Source: Ectobacillus panaciterrae DSM 19096 (lineage in GTDB: Bacteria; Bacillota; Bacilli; Bacillales; Bacillaceae_G). Taken from it: 64,000 nucleotides of DNA. The position numbers and the translations under genes were made by a program. Position 1 is the first letter of the stretch, and the number at the start of each line of letters is the position of its first letter. Shown one piece after another: positions 8,450-17,689 of the stretch. Below the pieces are notes generated by a model. The model did no database searches. It saw only the letters and a list, made by a program, of their open reading frames with translations, and was not told where the DNA came from. Where the stretch lies: the NCBI RefSeq assembly GCF_000430785.1, contig NZ_AUMR01000012.1:1-64000 (forward strand). Direction: 5' to 3'.

Positions 8450-11191
8450 TTAACCATGCATCTTCGCTTTACTCTTTTCCAGCTTATTTCGAAGCACCAT
8501 CTGTAACACTCCACCGTGGCGATAGTAATCAATCTCCACTTCACTATCGAATCTCACCACCGCTTCAAACTCTTTTTTCGTTCCATCCTCATCCGTTGCC
8601 GTTACTTTAACAAGCTGCCGCGGCTTGATGTCTTCGGAAATGAGGATTTCATATTCTTCTTTACCGGATAATCCAAGCGTTTCGGCATTTTCTCCTTCTT
8701 TAAACTGAAGGGGAAGTACGCCCATTAGAGCGAGATTGCTGCGATGGATGCGTTCAAAGCTTTGCGTGAGGACGGCTTTTACTCCAAGCAGCTGAGTTGC
8801 TTTCGCTGCCCAGTCACGGGAGCTCCCCATACCATAGTCGACTCCGGCAATAATCAACAAACCTGTTTTGTCTTGTTGATACTTCATTGCTGCATCATAG
8901 ATGGACATCACTTCACCAGTTGGGAAATAGGTAGTTACACCACCTTCAGTTCCTGGTGCTACCTGATTGCGGAGACGAATATTGGAGAAGCCTCCACGAA
9001 TCATGACATGGTGATTGCCGCGTCTCGCTCCATAAGAACTTAAATCTTCGGTTTGAACCTCTTTATCCAGCAAGTATTTACCTGCCACACTCTTGGCCGG
9101 GATGGTACCGCCTGCAGGAGATATGTGGTCTGTTGTGATGGAATCTCCCAATTTGGCAAGCACACGAAGTCCTTGAAGCGGCTGAATGTCTCCGGCCTCG
9201 CTGGACATGTTCTCAAAGAACGGCGGATTCTGTAAATAAGTTGACTCCTCTTCCCACTCATAAAGTAAACCGGCACTTGTTTCCAATCGGTTCCAAGCTT
9301 CATTTCCTGTAAAGATCTTTCCGTTTTGGTATTGGTAAAGATCCGGTGTTACGTTCTCGGCAATAATTTTCTGAATTTCGGAATCTGCCGGCCATAAGTC
9401 TGTAAGGTAGACATCATTTCCGTCTGCATCTTTGCCAAGTGGTTCTTCTCGCAAATTAATATCCACGGTACCGGCAATCGCATAGGCCACAACAAGCGGT
9501 GGAGACGCCAGGAAGTTGGACTTGATGAGCGGATGGATCCGTCCTTCAAAATTTCGATTTCCGGATAAGACTCCAGAAACGATCAAATCATTTTCAACAA
9601 TGGTCTTGGCGATCTCTTCAGGCAGTGGACCTGAGTTTCCGACACAAGTGGTGCATCCATAACCTACCAAGTAGAATCCTAGTTTTTCTAGGTATGGCAG
9701 TAAGTTCGCTTTTCTTAGGTAATCCGTCACGACCTTTGATCCTGGTGAGAGACTGGTTTTTACGTAAGGAGGAACGGTTAATCCCTTTTCCATCGCTTTT
9801 TTGGCAAGAAGACCGGCACCAATCATCACATTCGGGTTGGATGTATTGGTACAGCTCGTAATGGCCGCCAAAACGGTTGAACCGGTTTTTAACGTTGAGG
9901 TTTTACCGTTCTCATGCTGAACGCTAGCCTCTTTGTTGATTTCCCCCGCATCAAGACCATAACCATGATTCCCAAGCTCATGGGTGAGTGCCTTTTGGAA
10001 TGTATCCTTCACCTTTGAAAGCGGAATTAAATCTTGAGGTCGCTTCGGCCCTGCCACACTCGTCTCGATGGTGGAAAGATCGATTTCCATGACTTCCGTA
10101 AAAATTGGTTCCGGAGATAGCGGATTAAAGAACAGGCCGTTTGCTTTACAGTAAGCCTCCACTAATTGGACCTGTTTTTCCGATCTTCCGGAAAGACGCA
10201 AGTAATTCAATGTCTCCTCATCAATCGGGAAAATCGTAATAGTGGCTCCATTTTCCGGAGACATATTCGAAACGGTCGCTCGGTCTGCAAGAGACAACGT
10301 CGAAACTCCTTCACCAAAAAACTCAACAAATTTGCCTACGACTTTCTTTTTGCGAAGCAAATGAGTGACATAGAGTGCTAAATCTGTTCCTGTTGTCCCT
10401 GCAGGCAGCTTTCCTTTTAGTCGGATCCCAATGACTTCGGGAGCGGGAAAGCAAGAGGGTTGACCAAGCATGCCGGCTTCTGCTTCAATTCCGCCCACTC
10501 CCCAACCTACCACACCAACCCCATTGATCATCGGAGTATGGGAATCTGTACCGAAGCAGGTGTCAGGAAAAGCTAAAACTTCGCCGGTTTCTTCTTCCAC
10601 CCCATGTACAACGGAAGCAAGGTACTCTAGGTTGGCTTGATGAATGATCGCCGTGGAAGGAGGCACCGCCCGAAACTTATCAATTGAGTTGGTAGCCCAT
10701 TTAAAGAATTTATAACGCTCTAAGTTTAATTCAAAACCACGATCGACATTGTACCTTAATGCATCAGGCGTCCCGAACTTATCTACCTGTTCGGCATGGT
10801 CAATGACCAAATCGACTGCAATTTCTGGATTAATCTGTTCCGGATCTCCGCCCATATTCGCTATGGCGGTTCTTAAGGAAGCCAAGTCAACGACAACAGG
10901 AACTCCGGTAAAATCCTGAAGGACAATACGAGCCGGTTTAAAAGGAACGTCTACATTTTCTTTCGCATCCTTTGTGCCCCATTTCGTCAAATTCTCAATG
11001 TGCTTCTGCTTGATCGCTTTTCCGTCATACTGACGCAATACAGCCTCCAATAAAATTTTAATAGAGTAAGGCAGTCTGGATACTTGACCTATTCTAGCTT
11101 CCTCCAAAGTTTGAAGTCGGTAATAATGAACTTGTTTTCCGTTAAGCACAAAAGATGAACGAGCGTTGAAGATATCTTTATGTGTTCCCAT
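8450..11191 (-). CDS. acnA: Aconitate hydratase AcnA (CitB-like)
   Basis: A 913-residue aconitase, near the 909 residues of Bacillus CitB and longer than AcnD (about 865). The 4Fe-4S ligands appear in [12 protein letters not shown] and [13 protein letters not shown]; substrate-site blocks include [19 protein letters not shown] near residue 215 and the C-terminal swivel domain with [14 protein letters not shown] (~785). It interconverts citrate and isocitrate via cis-aconitate; such enzymes can also hydrate methylaconitate. Upstream on the minus strand a TATAAT (near 11235) is a possible -10 box. Pairing with a PrpF-family gene and a LysR regulator suggests a specialised paralogue or a housekeeping aconitase recruited to a catabolic operon. 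Confidence 0.93.
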   Translation of the reverse strand: MGTHKDIFNARSSFVLNGKQVHYYRLQTLEEARIGQVSRLPYSIKILLEAVLRQYDGKAIKQKHIENLTKWGTKDAKENVDVPFKPARIVLQDFTGVPVVVDLASLRTAIANMGGDPEQINPEIAVDLVIDHAEQVDKFGTPDALRYNVDRGFELNLERYKFFKWATNSIDKFRAVPPSTAIIHQANLEYLASVVHGVEEETGEVLAFPDTCFGTDSHTPMINGVGVVGWGVGGIEAEAGMLGQPSCFPAPEVIGIRLKGKLPAGTTGTDLALYVTHLLRKKKVVGKFVEFFGEGVSTLSLADRATVSNMSPENGATITIFPIDEETLNYLRLSGRSEKQVQLVEAYCKANGLFFNPLSPEPIFTEVMEIDLSTIETSVAGPKRPQDLIPLSKVKDTFQKALTHELGNHGYGLDAGEINKEASVQHENGKTSTLKTGSTVLAAITSCTNTSNPNVMIGAGLLAKKAMEKGLTVPPYVKTSLSPGSKVVTDYLRKANLLPYLEKLGFYLVGYGCTTCVGNSGPLPEEIAKTIVENDLIVSGVLSGNRNFEGRIHPLIKSNFLASPPLVVAYAIAGTVDINLREEPLGKDADGNDVYLTDLWPADSEIQKIIAENVTPDLYQYQNGKIFTGNEAWNRLETSAGLLYEWEEESTYLQNPPFFENMSSEAGDIQPLQGLRVLAKLGDSITTDHISPAGGTIPAKSVAGKYLLDKEVQTEDLSSYGARRGNHHVMIRGGFSNIRLRNQVAPGTEGGVTTYFPTGEVMSIYDAAMKYQQDKTGLLIIAGVDYGMGSSRDWAAKATQLLGVKAVLTQSFERIHRSNLALMGVLPLQFKEGENAETLGLSGKEEYEILISEDIKPRQLVKVTATDEDGTKKEFEAVVRFDSEVEIDYYRHGGVLQMVLRNKLEKSKAKMHG

Positions 11192-11358
11192 GGTCTTCCC
11201 CTCTCCTATCCTGTTGTATTGAACTTGAGGTTATTATAGGGTAGATCCAGACCTAAAAGAAAATATCAATTCCTTATGACTAGCGATACCTATTTGGAAT
11301 ATCTAAAAATAAAAAAAGAGCCAAACAAGACAGACTGCAATTGTCTCATTTGACTTCT

Positions 11359-12243
11359 TTACCCTTGCAAATCGATTTCTTTAACAAAATGAACAAACGC
11401 TTCGACGGTATTCATTTCCAGCGTTTCATTATAGTAATACATCCAGGTTTGTCTTATGATGCGGTTTCCCTCTTTATCTGTGATGTCTACTTTATTTACC
11501 TCTTCATCCTTAGCTACAATGAGTCTCGGTACGATGGCGTATCCTAACCCGTTGATAATCATTTCCCTGCACGTGTCGACTTTATCCACCTTTATTCCGA
11601 TAAGGGGCGGCTCAGAATAGTTCTCCATCCACCAATTATCCAGCAGTGCTTTAAAGATGTGTTCCGTTTGATAGTCTATTCGCGGCAGCTTCGGAAGATT
11701 TACTAGATTAATCTCATCAACAGAGGCAATACAAAGAGGTTCTTCAAATAATAAATGACTTTGATCAGGCCAATTGTAGTCTCCGCGAACAAAACCCACA
11801 TGAACATCCCGATTATACACGGCATTGTAAATGTCCCGTGACCATCCAGTGGTCACTTGAAACTCTACCATTGCATATTTCAATTTAAACTGTTTCAAGA
11901 TGCCCGGAAGCTTATATTTGGAAAAGTAATTGGAGACGCCGATCCTTAAGGTTCCGGCCACTTGGCTATCCATGCTTTTTACTTTCTCCCTAATCCGGCG
12001 AAAATTAAAGAGAATATCCTCAGCCGACTTAGCCAAAAACTCACCTTGAGGGGTAAAATGAACTCCCCTTCTTCCCCTCTGCACAATGGTGACACCGAAT
12101 TCCTTTTCGATTTGACGCAACCGTTTCGTAATGGAAGGTTGAGAAATGAATAATTCCTGAGCGGTTCTTGTTATGTTTTTATGCTTGTAAAGCACCTGCA
12201 ATATGAGCCAATCTTGCTCATCCAATGTCTTGACCCCCCTCAT
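11359..12243 (-). CDS. LysR-family transcription regulator (CcpC-like)
   Basis: A 294-residue LysR protein. The winged helix covers residues ~8-65 (ITRTAQELFISQPSITKRLR is the recognition region) and the effector domain runs ~92-290. From memory, the C-terminal pattern DNWWMENY...VDTCREMIINGLGYAIVPRL resembles CcpC, the citrate-responsive regulator of Bacillus aconitase. The gene lies between acnA (same strand, downstream) and the divergently read rraA-like gene, so it probably governs both units in response to a tricarboxylate. TTG/ATG choice: ATG at 12243 just after GGGGGGTCAAG. Confidence 0.88.
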   Translation of the reverse strand: MRGVKTLDEQDWLILQVLYKHKNITRTAQELFISQPSITKRLRQIEKEFGVTIVQRGRRGVHFTPQGEFLAKSAEDILFNFRRIREKVKSMDSQVAGTLRIGVSNYFSKYKLPGILKQFKLKYAMVEFQVTTGWSRDIYNAVYNRDVHVGFVRGDYNWPDQSHLLFEEPLCIASVDEINLVNLPKLPRIDYQTEHIFKALLDNWWMENYSEPPLIGIKVDKVDTCREMIINGLGYAIVPRLIVAKDEEVNKVDITDKEGNRIIRQTWMYYYNETLEMNTVEAFVHFVKEIDLQG

Positions 12244-12291
12244 CCAATCTATAAATAATATACTATAGCTAACCGAATCAGATATGCAAGT

Positions 12292-12337
12292 TGGTTATGC
12301 CTAACCATACAAAATTAGTATTTTATTTAATAATACT
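12292..12337. promoter_or_regulatory. Candidate LysR operator dyads between lysR and rraA
   Basis: TGGTTA-TGCC-TAACCA (12292-12307) is a perfect dyad, and AGTATT-N9-AATACT (12317-12337) is a second. Both lie in the divergent intergenic region where a LysR protein would autoregulate and activate the neighbouring unit. Binding is inferred. Confidence 0.45.
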
Positions 12338-12388
12338 GCTATGATTAGATGTTAATAGGTAACTCATGCTAAGAACGGAGGAACGTAA

Positions 12389-13006
12389 ATGAAGGATATT
12401 GTGAGCTTGTTTCAAGAAATTCCGACTCCCTGTATATCCGATGCTTTGCAAGGAATGAATAACCTGGATCCCAGCATTAAACCTTTAAAGGAACAATATA
12501 GAGTTGCGGGTAGGGCTTTTACAGTTAAAATGCCTGTCGGAGACAACCACGCGGTACTTCGAGCGATACAAGAAGCTAAACCGGATGATATTCTAATCAT
12601 CGATGCTAAAGGAGATATGTACCATGCAGTGGCCGGCGACTTTGTCGTGGGCATTGCACAAACCTTGGGAATAAAAGGTATCATTGTTGACGGAGTCATC
12701 CGTGATATTCATGAGATAAGAGAGCTAAATTATCCGGTCTTTTGCAAAGGGATCACGGTCGCTGCAAGCGGCAAAGCCGGAGGAGGGGAAATTGGCGTCC
12801 CCATTTCTTGTGGAGGGGTTTCGATCCAACCCGGTGATATGATTGTCGGGGATGTCAATGGGGTTGTCGTTGTCCCTCGGGGCATGGAAACAACTATTCT
12901 CCATAAAGCTATGGAGAAGTTGAAAAAGGATCAAGAGCGAGCAGAGCTTGTTTCCAGGGATCAGGAAGCAGTAAGAAAGTATCTTGATTCTGTACTATCC
13001 AAGTAA
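12389..13006 (+). CDS. RraA-family protein, probable HMG/CHA-type aldolase
   Basis: A 205-residue RraA/DlpA-fold protein. The metal and substrate site is visible as ITVDGVIRDIHE near residues 96-108 (Arg-Asp pair) and GGGEIGVPISCGG (~130-143). Family members are either RNase E inhibitors or class II aldolases that cleave 4-hydroxy-4-methyl-2-oxoglutarate and 4-carboxy-4-hydroxy-2-oxoadipate to pyruvate plus pyruvate or oxaloacetate. In a Firmicute beside aconitase and PrpF the aldolase role is favoured. ATG at 12389 follows GGAGGAACG. It is divergent from the LysR gene and ends in a terminator at 13033. Confidence 0.85.
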   Translation: MKDIVSLFQEIPTPCISDALQGMNNLDPSIKPLKEQYRVAGRAFTVKMPVGDNHAVLRAIQEAKPDDILIIDAKGDMYHAVAGDFVVGIAQTLGIKGIIVDGVIRDIHEIRELNYPVFCKGITVAASGKAGGGEIGVPISCGGVSIQPGDMIVGDVNGVVVVPRGMETTILHKAMEKLKKDQERAELVSRDQEAVRKYLDSVLSK

Positions 13007-13032
13007 GCTAAAAGATTTACCGAACCTAGGAG

Positions 13033-13077
13033 ATAAAAGCTGATCTTCCTATGTGGAAATCAGCTTTTATATTTTGT
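13033..13077 (+). terminator. Terminator after the rraA-like gene
   Basis: Stem ATAAAAGCTGAT/ATCAGCTTTTAT with a 14-base loop and a following ATTTTGT. Confidence 0.8.
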
Positions 13078-13183
13078 CACCTATCAGTTCCCAGCCTATA
13101 ATGAGGTTAGCCAATTCTTTTACTTAGACTTGAAAGAAGTATGATTTATTCAACTATCCTGCTCCTTTAGTTGAACAAGTAAA

Positions 13184-13378
13184 TTAACGATATTCTTTAA
13201 CGGAATTAAAAAACCTTAATGCTAATATGGCAGGTGGTAAAACCCTTCCCAAATAAGTAATGCTTTTAGGAAGCTCTTTGTTTTCGGGAAATAGGACAAA
13301 TGGTAGAAACCGAGTGAGTCCAGCACCAAGGGCAACCGCCAAAACCATGATAAAGGTTTGTAAAGGTGTCAGGATCAT
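13184..13378 (-). pseudogene. azlD: AzlD-like branched-chain amino acid exporter subunit, truncated
   Basis: Sixty-four residues read from ATG 13378 behind GAGGAA. The first ~50 match AzlD (LTPLQTFIMVLAVALGAGLT, RFLPFVLFPENKELP, ITYLGRVLPPAILAL). AzlD normally has about 105 residues and four helices; here the frame turns into RFFNSVKEYR and stops. Its partner azlC is absent. I read it as a remnant of an azlCD locus. Confidence 0.7.
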
Positions 13379-13397
13379 AACTTTTTCCTCTATATAC

Positions 13398-13431
13398 AAA
13401 AAGAGCCAAGTTTTAAATATGGCTCTTTTTA
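13398..13431. terminator. Bidirectional terminator hairpin just upstream of the azlD remnant
   Basis: Stem AAAAAGAGCC/GGCTCTTTTT, T runs on both strands. On the minus strand it ends 20 bases before the azlD-like start, so it may have ended a lost gene or acted as an attenuator. Confidence 0.75.
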
Positions 13432-13469
13432 TATTTGGGGCCTTGTCCCATCGACATCTATCTAACAGA

Positions 13470-13595
13470 ACAGACTACTCCAAAAACGATAGAATATGCT
13501 TCTTTGTTACAAAATAACCTAAAATTTCGTTCTGGGGGTATTTCTAAATTTTAGCTTGATGGGCATGCGTCAGGACCCCTAGTATAACGAATAAT
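13470..13595 (+). repeat. IS-end relic, copy 1
   Basis: It contains CTCCAAAAACGATAGAATATG, TTTCGTTCTGGGGGTATTT and TAGCTTGATGGGCATGCG. The same blocks recur in inverted orientation at 19289-19398. Read together they look like the joined ends of one IS family without its transposase. The family is not identified. Confidence 0.4.
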
Positions 13596-13603
13596 CAATA
13601 GAA

Positions 13604-13942
13604 TTATTTTGAGGAAGGATCGACTTTTCCTCGTATGAGTCCATCTTCAAAAGTTCCGACTATAAATACCCTGGGAATCAACTCAAATAATCGGGTTAAA
13701 AACTTTTCTTCCGAAAGTCTTGGGATTTCTGCGGGAATTTGATCTAAAGTACTGACAACATAGTGATTATCACCTTTTTTTAAAGCGACATACGGTTCTT
13801 CTTTTGTATATAAACACACAACTTCTCCTTTTTCAACCGCATCGAGAACTCGCAGAATCTTTTTATAATGAAGCTCAGCCACTTCTTTCATCGTTAACTT
13901 TTTGACAGTTCTATCACTCACGTTGAAAAAATCTAACATCAT
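13604..13942 (-). CDS. Hypothetical protein (112 aa)
   Basis: I do not recognise it. The product is acidic and basic mixed, soluble, without signal peptide: a helical N-terminus (LTMKEVAELHYKKILRVLDA), then a strand-rich part (VVCLYTKEEPYVALKKGDN) and IPRVFIVGTFEDGLIRGKVD. The two adjacent ATGs at 13942 and 13939 follow AGGGGAG. The gene stands among phage debris, but codon use looks ordinary and the frame is intact. Possibly a phage-borne or regulatory protein. Confidence 0.6.
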   Translation of the reverse strand: MMLDFFNVSDRTVKKLTMKEVAELHYKKILRVLDAVEKGEVVCLYTKEEPYVALKKGDNHYVVSTLDQIPAEIPRLSEEKFLTRLFELIPRVFIVGTFEDGLIRGKVDPSSK

Positions 13943-14089
13943 TTCTCTCCCCTCTCTGTCAGGCTGCTATATGTATAGTCTGTGTTCTTGACTTAACGTC
14001 TGTGTTTAAATTTTAACTGATGGAACAGCGGCGTACAACACGTATGCCATCATTGGATTATAGCGTATAAATGAATTGTTTTTTCATAA

Positions 14090-14329
14090 CTACATCTCTC
14101 CCTTTAATTGGTTTATTTTATTTTCAGCTAAACGTTTACTACTTGAGTAGTATCCTAAATTCAACTCATGTCCTCTAAGTTCTTGCAAAAGTTCTACTGA
14201 AACCGCTAATTCAAGCCGTTCTTTGAGTTCATTGATGCGAACCAAAGTTTCGTGTATTCGTTCAGTGTATAGTGTAAGGTCATGTTCAGCTAACATTAGT
14301 TGTTCTTCTTTATTTAATTTAGATGCCAT
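14090..14329 (-). CDS. Hypothetical phage-type protein (79 aa, coiled coil)
   Basis: Unrecognised. The 79-residue product is almost wholly helical with heptad-like leucines (LVRINELKERLELAVSVELL) and is rich in Glu and Lys. It starts at ATG 14329, which overlaps the stop of the preceding gene as TAATG, with AGGAGGAGC upstream. Such short coupled genes are usual in phage early or replication modules. It is the last intact gene of this phage-like patch. Confidence 0.6.
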   Translation of the reverse strand: MASKLNKEEQLMLAEHDLTLYTERIHETLVRINELKERLELAVSVELLQELRGHELNLGYYSSSKRLAENKINQLKGEM

Positions 14330-14628
14330 TAGTGTGCTCCTCCTAGTTTAAGTCGATTTCTGATTTCATTTGCCCATTGACTTATCTCGTTAACGGTAAT
14401 TTGTATCTCATCTGCAACATACATCTTCCGCTTATTGACTCGGTGTGATTTAGGTGGCTGTGTAGGTATCTCAGGTTTCAGGAACAAATACTTGGTGTTA
14501 ACACAGTACCATCCATCAATCAGTACCATGTGCTTATCGAATGTTTCAAAGTCCATCCATGAACCCCCATGTTTCCAACGGTGATTATCCATCTTGTACA
14601 CCTTTGCATAGAATTCGTTTCCTACCAT
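14329..14628 (-). CDS. Hypothetical phage-type protein (99 aa)
   Basis: Unrecognised. It is a 99-residue, Trp/His-rich protein (HRWKHGGSWMDFETFDKHMV) with a proline-rich middle (KPEIPTQPPKSHR) and a helical end. It is translationally coupled to the 79-residue protein downstream. The layout and the decayed HTH gene upstream suggest a phage or integrative-element remnant. No catalytic motif is visible. Confidence 0.55.
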   Translation of the reverse strand: MVGNEFYAKVYKMDNHRWKHGGSWMDFETFDKHMVLIDGWYCVNTKYLFLKPEIPTQPPKSHRVNKRKMYVADEIQITVNEISQWANEIRNRLKLGGAH

Positions 14629-14687
14629 ATAACCGTTTCTACGGACACCATTAGGTAGCTGTTGCTTTGTTGGTCGAAGAAAAGTTA

Positions 14688-14975
14688 TTATTGAATATCT
14701 CCCTTCAGTTTGGATTTTATTTCAAGGATAGCTTTTTCATGTCCTGCGATAGCTTTAAAGATAGCTGTTTCTTCATCTGATAAAGTGTGTTTCCATGCTG
14801 TACCGTTTACGATGCTATTACTAACACCACGTTCCACTTCAAATATATCTGCAAGTTATACCTAATTGTACTTACCGTTCTAGTAATGTTTACGGATAAG
14901 AACAGCATTTCTGTCAGTCAGTTTACTGTTATGGCTATTTTCACCTTGTGTACCTTTATTAATCCGCTTAGTCAT
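14688..14975 (-). pseudogene. Phage-type HTH protein with three in-frame stop codons
   Basis: From ATG 14975 (GGAGAATGCAAC upstream) one frame of 96 codons runs MTKRINKGTQGENSHNSKLT, DRNAVLIRKHY, stop, NGKYN, stop, V, stop, LADIFEVERGVSNSIVNGTAW, KHTLSDEE... to TAA at 14688. The pattern NSKLTxxxVxxIRxxY...GKYxxxxLAxxFxVxxxxIxxIxxxxxW is the DNA-binding tail common to phage HNH endonucleases and related regulators. The three stops (TAG, TAG, TAA) lie within 10 codons. Confidence 0.7.
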
Positions 14976-15062
14976 GTTGCATTCTCCTCTATTTTTGCGT
15001 CTCTTATAGTTGCCTAGCATTTGTATCTATCTGCACAAAAAAAGCAGCACCCTGCCAATAAA

Positions 15063-15090
15063 AAAGAGTAGTCTCATGAGACTACTCTTT
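15063..15090. terminator. Bidirectional terminator
   Basis: Perfect palindrome AAAGAGTAGTCTCA/TGAGACTACTCTTT; it serves the minus-strand fusion gene ending at 15211. Confidence 0.8.
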
Positions 15091-15210
15091 CCTCGAAAGG
15101 TGATCTGCCGCTGATAAACTTAAAGAATCATTTAGTTTTGAATTCGTTTAATATGTATTGTTCGGCGCTTGTTACTTCCTTAGTAGCCATTGTTTCTACC
15201 TCTTATTCTT

Positions 15211-17658
15211 TTACAAGAAAACTTTCATTTGAAATTTTTTATATAAGTCTTCTCGTAATTTTTTATAGTATGTTTCACTCACAAGGTTTTTTGCTCCTCG
15301 CAGTATTTCTCTTGCATAATGTTCCGGCGGTGCCGTCTCGCGTTCTTTATGAACGACTACAAACGTTAAGACATCTTTTAGCGTATGACCATTTATTTGT
15401 ACATCAACAAACGTAGGACGATAGGATTTGACTGACACCCCTTCGCGCTTAAAGAGGTAATCAAGCGCTTGTTGCGGAGTTTCGTAGATAACACCCTCAA
15501 CCCATTCATTCGAGCATTCTACAATATCCGCTCGGCCACCATCCTGTGATTTTTTCGTATATTGAAGGACGTAGCTGTTAAGCACACCTGCTCCCTTCAC
15601 GTCTTGAAAATAGTGCTCAACGCCATGTTTTTTGAAACGTTCATGATCCATACAGGAACCATAAGCAAAGTATAAAAATGAACTGGGTTTTTGTTGTAAA
15701 AATTTATATAATTTCCAATCACCATGTTCAATGGGCTTATGGAGCAGCTTTTTATCTTGAGATACATAGACATAAGAAGGAACTTCTCCTTTATCCGTAT
15801 AGATGATTTTTGTAATTCTGGTATATAAGCTGTTTTCCTCTAAATCTGTGTATCCTTCTAGTACATCTAAACTCCGAAGCTGCTCATCATTAACGGCATA
15901 CATTTCACCGTATGTTTTATCAGTTTGTGAGAGGGTCATAGCTGGATAACCGAAACCGGAATCAAATAGTTGCCCATAGGTCCACGCTTGTTGTGAGATA
16001 CAAGTAGCGCCGTGTAATATGTGATGATACTTTTCATGTTTTCTTAACGTTCCATAAACAAATACATATTGCATTTTTTCCCCCTCTGATTTACGTTTAG
16101 CTGTCTCGGAGGTTATATATTGAGCATTTGCGAAATCTCGATCATTTCTATTATGAGCTGATCCTTCTGCATTCAGTTCTTCACCATAGATGGACACAGT
16201 CTGCCTGCTTGGTGCAAGTTTCACTCCGTTCCAATGAAGAACTGTGTCAACAAAACCAAATTTATCAGCATGAGATTGACCGATTATACTCTGACTTACA
16301 TATAATTCATAGGTGCCATCCCTTTCAAAATCAATCGGATATAAACCGCTCAAATCAGCGACGTCTCCTTTTATAAGCCCCTTCAGCTTATGGTCTTTAT
16401 CATATATTGTTGATAAATATTCCGATCCTTTATCCGCAATATCAAGTGTATACTTTTTATTTAACTGACTACTAATTACATCTAATTTGTAATCATCTTT
16501 AAATACAACATCGTACCTATAGTTCCTATTGAATAACTCAAAATCAAAAATTTGTTGAAAATCTCCATTCAAAAATGAATAGAGATAACCATATACACTC
16601 CCGCCGCTCCCTCCCGAATTGATAATGATTAAAATATCATTCACTTTATCTCCGGTAAAATCTCCCAAGAAGATCGTTGGATTAAATCCGGCAGCTTCTT
16701 TAAGTGGTATTCTTTTGTACTCCTTTGTTTTTCCATTCAGAACGACAAGTACAACCTTGTCCGCAAAGGAACTTGCTGTTCCGAAAGCTCTGTCTCCTAC
16801 TAAAAAGACTTGATCGATAATTCCATCACCGTTTACATCTCCTTGTTGAAAATCTACTATATAACCACTAAAACCGTTATAATACATCATTTGTCTTACA
16901 TAACCAGTCTGCAATGTCCCTTTAAATTCCAGCAACGCTTCCTTAGAGGGGTACGGATAAGGAAAGTACAATGCCTTATCAACAGATTGTAACGCTTTAT
17001 CAGGCAGCCCTGCTTTAGACTGAGCATCTGCCAGATAGTACCAATAAGTAGATGAATCAGGGGTTTCTTGAATTAATGTCTCATAGTATGTAATCACTTT
17101 TTTAAAATAGTAGGGGTACACATCTTTTGCAGGAACGAGTTCGTTATGATTCCATCTATATACTTCAACTTTATGTGCTTTCGCTGTCTCATGTTTCCAT
17201 AGGGCTATCTCGTATCTTCCGTCCCTCCCTTGTTCCCCTGGCATATCTTCCACTTCGATTTTGCTAAAGTTCATCTCCTTAGGCAGTAAATGTTGAAATC
17301 CATTGGGAATCCATTGCAAAAGATCTAACTCTGACCAAATTGTGGCAATCTGCCAACCGATAATCAAGTTATTTATTTTGTTGCTCGTAATAGGGGCTGC
17401 CATTATATCAGTAATGTTATATCCCTTCCCTTTCATATTGGCAATTTGATACCAAGTGTTATAATGCCTTTTTAAAACCATGACGTAATTTTTACCTTGA
17501 TATCTATATACAACCGTTAATTCCTTATCCTTATCCCCATCTAGATCTGCCAATAGTACTGCAGGAGGTTTATTTGGTTTTGTCAGTTGCATAAGCTCTG
17601 CCCTAGGGGGGAAAAAACGCTTTATAACATTAAGAACATACACATCGTTCTGCCTCAT
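15211..17658 (-). CDS. Fusion: VCBS/FG-GAP-repeat protein plus two gamma-glutamylcyclotransferase-like domains
   Basis: The 815-residue product joins two unrelated parts. Residues 1-~525 carry four repeat loops of the FG-GAP/VCBS sort (DLDGDKDKE ~41, DVNGDGIIDQ ~272, DFTGDKVNDI ~330, DFERDGTYEL ~445) and a TPR-like stretch (YYLADAQSKAGLPDKALQSV). From Met529 comes an AIG2/GGCT domain (VFVYGTLRKHEKYH) and from ~655 a second GGCT domain (FLYFAYGSCMDHERFKKHG). The inner Met529 codon (16074) has its own GAGGGGG site 6 bases upstream, so the 287-residue GGCT protein can also be made alone. The N-part lacks the signal peptide usual in its relatives. ATG 17658 follows AAAGAGGGG. The fusion probably arose by loss of a stop between neighbours. 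Confidence 0.8.
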   Translation of the reverse strand: MRQNDVYVLNVIKRFFPPRAELMQLTKPNKPPAVLLADLDGDKDKELTVVYRYQGKNYVMVLKRHYNTWYQIANMKGKGYNITDIMAAPITSNKINNLIIGWQIATIWSELDLLQWIPNGFQHLLPKEMNFSKIEVEDMPGEQGRDGRYEIALWKHETAKAHKVEVYRWNHNELVPAKDVYPYYFKKVITYYETLIQETPDSSTYWYYLADAQSKAGLPDKALQSVDKALYFPYPYPSKEALLEFKGTLQTGYVRQMMYYNGFSGYIVDFQQGDVNGDGIIDQVFLVGDRAFGTASSFADKVVLVVLNGKTKEYKRIPLKEAAGFNPTIFLGDFTGDKVNDILIIINSGGSGGSVYGYLYSFLNGDFQQIFDFELFNRNYRYDVVFKDDYKLDVISSQLNKKYTLDIADKGSEYLSTIYDKDHKLKGLIKGDVADLSGLYPIDFERDGTYELYVSQSIIGQSHADKFGFVDTVLHWNGVKLAPSRQTVSIYGEELNAEGSAHNRNDRDFANAQYITSETAKRKSEGEKMQYVFVYGTLRKHEKYHHILHGATCISQQAWTYGQLFDSGFGYPAMTLSQTDKTYGEMYAVNDEQLRSLDVLEGYTDLEENSLYTRITKIIYTDKGEVPSYVYVSQDKKLLHKPIEHGDWKLYKFLQQKPSSFLYFAYGSCMDHERFKKHGVEHYFQDVKGAGVLNSYVLQYTKKSQDGGRADIVECSNEWVEGVIYETPQQALDYLFKREGVSVKSYRPTFVDVQINGHTLKDVLTFVVVHKERETAPPEHYAREILRGAKNLVSETYYKKLREDLYKKFQMKVFL
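16076..16090 (-). promoter_or_regulatory. Internal ribosome binding site inside the fusion gene
   Basis: CAGAGGGGGAAAAA directly precedes the in-frame ATG at 16074 that opens the first GGCT domain. Within the fusion the same bases encode SEGEK. It is the fossil or still active SD of a separate GGCT gene. Confidence 0.7.
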
Positions 17659-17689
17659 AAAACCCCTCTTTCATGTGTCCTTTCAACAC

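Noticed and set aside
8450-11191. AcnD (2-methylcitrate dehydratase) because of the neighbouring prpF
   Set aside because: Length of 913 and the overall pattern fit AcnA/CitB, and no prpB, prpC or prpD gene is present.
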